Positions 5,908 to 6,950 of a stretch of DNA of 6,950 bases are shown here, one piece after another (the first letter of the stretch is position 1; the number at the start of each line of letters is the position of its first letter). Both the position numbers and the translations under genes were made by a program. The notes beneath the pieces are model-generated. The model ran no database searches, was not told the DNA's origin, and was given only the letters and a program-made list of their open reading frames with translations. The DNA lies in NCBI GenBank assembly GCA_015259035.1, contig JABZHC010000039.1, positions 1 through 6,950 on the forward strand, in the 5' to 3' direction. This DNA comes from Atopobium sp. (GTDB lineage Bacteria; Actinomycetota; Coriobacteriia; Coriobacteriales; Atopobiaceae).

Positions 5908-6669
5908 TTAGTGCCCACTCAACGTATAGGCTGGGTCAAACAATACTCGACCCAGGCGAATAGTAGTAGAACCCTCTTCAATGGCATACGTAAAGTCATC
6001 ACTCATGCCACAAGAAAGAACATCTAACTTCAAACCAACTTGTTGGCTCAAGCAATCACGCAATTCTCGAAGTCCTGAGAATGTTCTCTTTGCGCGCTCT
6101 GAATCATCTTTTGGTGCCATAGTCATCAGACCTACAACAGAAATGTGAGGAAGCTCAACAATCTTTTGAATAGACTCTGACACTTCTTCTGGCGAGAAAC
6201 CCGATTTTGAGGCTTCAGCGGAGACGTTTACCTCAAGGAGAACAGACTCCTCAGTACCCTTCACCTCAGCACGCTTTGAAACCGCCTCTGCAAGGTGCTC
6301 GGAAGAAATTGAATGAATGTAGCGAACCTTGCCAACTACCTGGTTAATCTTGTTCTTCTGAAGATTACCAATCATGTCAAAAGATATCTCAGACGCAAAA
6401 GGAGCCTCAGATAAACACGTCAGTTTATGTGTCAGCTCTTGTGGGCGATTCTCGCCAAAAACCCTATAGCCTGCCTTATAAGCTGCAAGGACAGCCTCAA
6501 CAGGAACGGTTTTGGAGACAGCTACAATTTCAATCTCAGAGGCGCTTCTGCCGGACTTTTTTGCAGCATCCGCCACAAGTGACTCAATCTGAGCTCTACG
6601 AGCCTTTATAAACTCAAGATATTCGTCTGAATCGTACGCCATAGCCATCATCTCTTGCGGTGAATACAT
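5908..6669 (-). CDS. yggS: YggS-family pyridoxal phosphate homeostasis protein (YlmE-like)
   Basis: This is a cytoplasmic PLP-binding protein (PLPBP/COG0325) with an alanine-racemase-like barrel. The family buffers PLP and affects amino acid metabolism but has no firm catalytic activity. The PLP lysine is Lys53 in AVSKT. Further family blocks are FGENRPQEL (71-79), IGNLQKNK (100-107), SKSGF (154-158), GLMTM (180-184), CGMSDDF (220-226) and IRLG (237-240). The usual Trp-His before the IGxLQ block is Phe-Asp here (97-98). The length of about 253 slightly exceeds the 230 or so of most members because of the N-terminus. The start is uncertain: ATG at 6667-6669 is used here; TTG at 6670-6672 precedes it, and ATGs at 6649-6651, 6646-6648 and 6640-6642 follow. 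None has a strong ribosome site. It lies 58 bases before sepF and 77 after pgeF. Confidence 0.9.
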   Translation of the reverse strand: MYSPQEMMAMAYDSDEYLEFIKARRAQIESLVADAAKKSGRSASEIEIVAVSKTVPVEAVLAAYKAGYRVFGENRPQELTHKLTCLSEAPFASEISFDMIGNLQKNKINQVVGKVRYIHSISSEHLAEAVSKRAEVKGTEESVLLEVNVSAEASKSGFSPEEVSESIQKIVELPHISVVGLMTMAPKDDSERAKRTFSGLRELRDCLSQQVGLKLDVLSCGMSDDFTYAIEEGSTTIRLGRVLFDPAYTLSGH

Positions 6670-6746
6670 CAATATCTTACGTAACGTTTAACGACTTTTG
6701 TCGTAGACCTAAACACCTTCTCCGATAGCGCTAAACGTCTTCTACC

Positions 6747-6950
6747 CTACTTTGACGCCATGTAAGCAACAGCCGCGTGTCTTCCGCACTTGCCATGCTC
6801 TGCTCGGTACGAGAAGAACCGCTCAGTTGTAGAGGCGGTCGAGTCAGTAACCTCTTCAATAGCAGACGCGTGTACACCAGCATCTACCAGTGCAGCTCTG
6901 ACAGCATATCCAAGATCTAAGTATCTCTCGCCAGATGCACGGTCTACAAC
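6747..6950 (-). CDS. pgeF: Multicopper-oxidase/laccase-domain protein (PgeF/YlmD-like), C-terminal part
   Basis: Only the last 67 residues lie in the window; the gene continues past the right edge in the same frame (first whole codon 6948-6950). The translation shows the C-terminal pattern of the YfiH/YlmD family: YLDLGYAVRAALVDAGV, then an acidic stretch, then ERFFSYRAEHGKCGRHAAVAYM before the TAG at 6747-6749. Characterised members are zinc-dependent purine nucleoside phosphorylase/adenosine deaminase-like enzymes, and some remove misincorporated serine from peptidoglycan precursors (PgeF). The metal ligands lie upstream and cannot be checked. The usual Cys-Thr before the FFSYR block appears as Ser-Thr. 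The position directly before yggS is typical of the division cluster. Confidence 0.85.
   Translation of the reverse strand, partial: VVDRASGERYLDLGYAVRAALVDAGVHASAIEEVTDSTASTTERFFSYRAEHGKCGRHAAVAYMASK

Noticed and set aside
6691..6704. ACGAC-TTTT-GTCGT hairpin between pgeF and yggS
   Set aside because: The stem is only five base pairs and no T run follows on the minus strand, so it is too weak to call a terminator or attenuator.

Overview
The window is a housekeeping stretch of a moderate-GC bacterial chromosome. The best guess is an actinobacterium of the class Coriobacteriia (Atopobium/Lancefieldella/Olsenella-like). This is inferred from gene order (pgeF-yggS-sepF-yggT-divIVA), from protein character (DivIVA with a long Ala/Gln/Pro tail, a strongly acidic SepF linker) and from base composition. 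It was not tested by any search.

Region 1 (1-1560, minus strand) holds a complete CCA-adding tRNA nucleotidyltransferase with an HD domain. The 81 bases beyond its stop are AT-rich and show no convincing gene or terminator. Region 2 (1561-1684) is a short divergent promoter region. It contains two 14-bp sites that match the core of the Gram-positive LexA (SOS) operator. Each lies in the spacer of a plausible sigma-70-type promoter, one pointing each way.

Region 3 (1685-4079, plus strand) is a two-gene unit: a radical SAM protein of the 'putative DNA modification/repair' family, then its usual partner, a DUF4130-type protein. The reading frames overlap by 68 bases. The radical SAM protein has the CX3CX2C cluster motif, a C-terminal helix-hairpin-helix and a last pentapeptide, QLRLF, that resembles the beta-sliding-clamp-binding motif. 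With the LexA-like operators this suggests an SOS-inducible, replisome-linked DNA repair or modification pair. The chemistry of the family is, to my knowledge, not established. This is the most interesting part of the window.

Region 4 (4080-6950, minus strand) is the cell-division cluster that normally lies near ftsZ. In transcription order it reads: the 3' end of pgeF (ylmD-like), yggS (ylmE-like), sepF, yggT (ylmG-like) and divIVA. A rho-independent terminator at 4106-4134 closes it and separates it from the convergent repair operon. divIVA also appears to have its own promoter inside the end of yggT, with an inverted repeat in its leader. The DivIVA lacks the Phe17/Arg18 pair that inserts into and supports membrane binding in Bacillus subtilis DivIVA, although the flanking sequence aligns without gaps.
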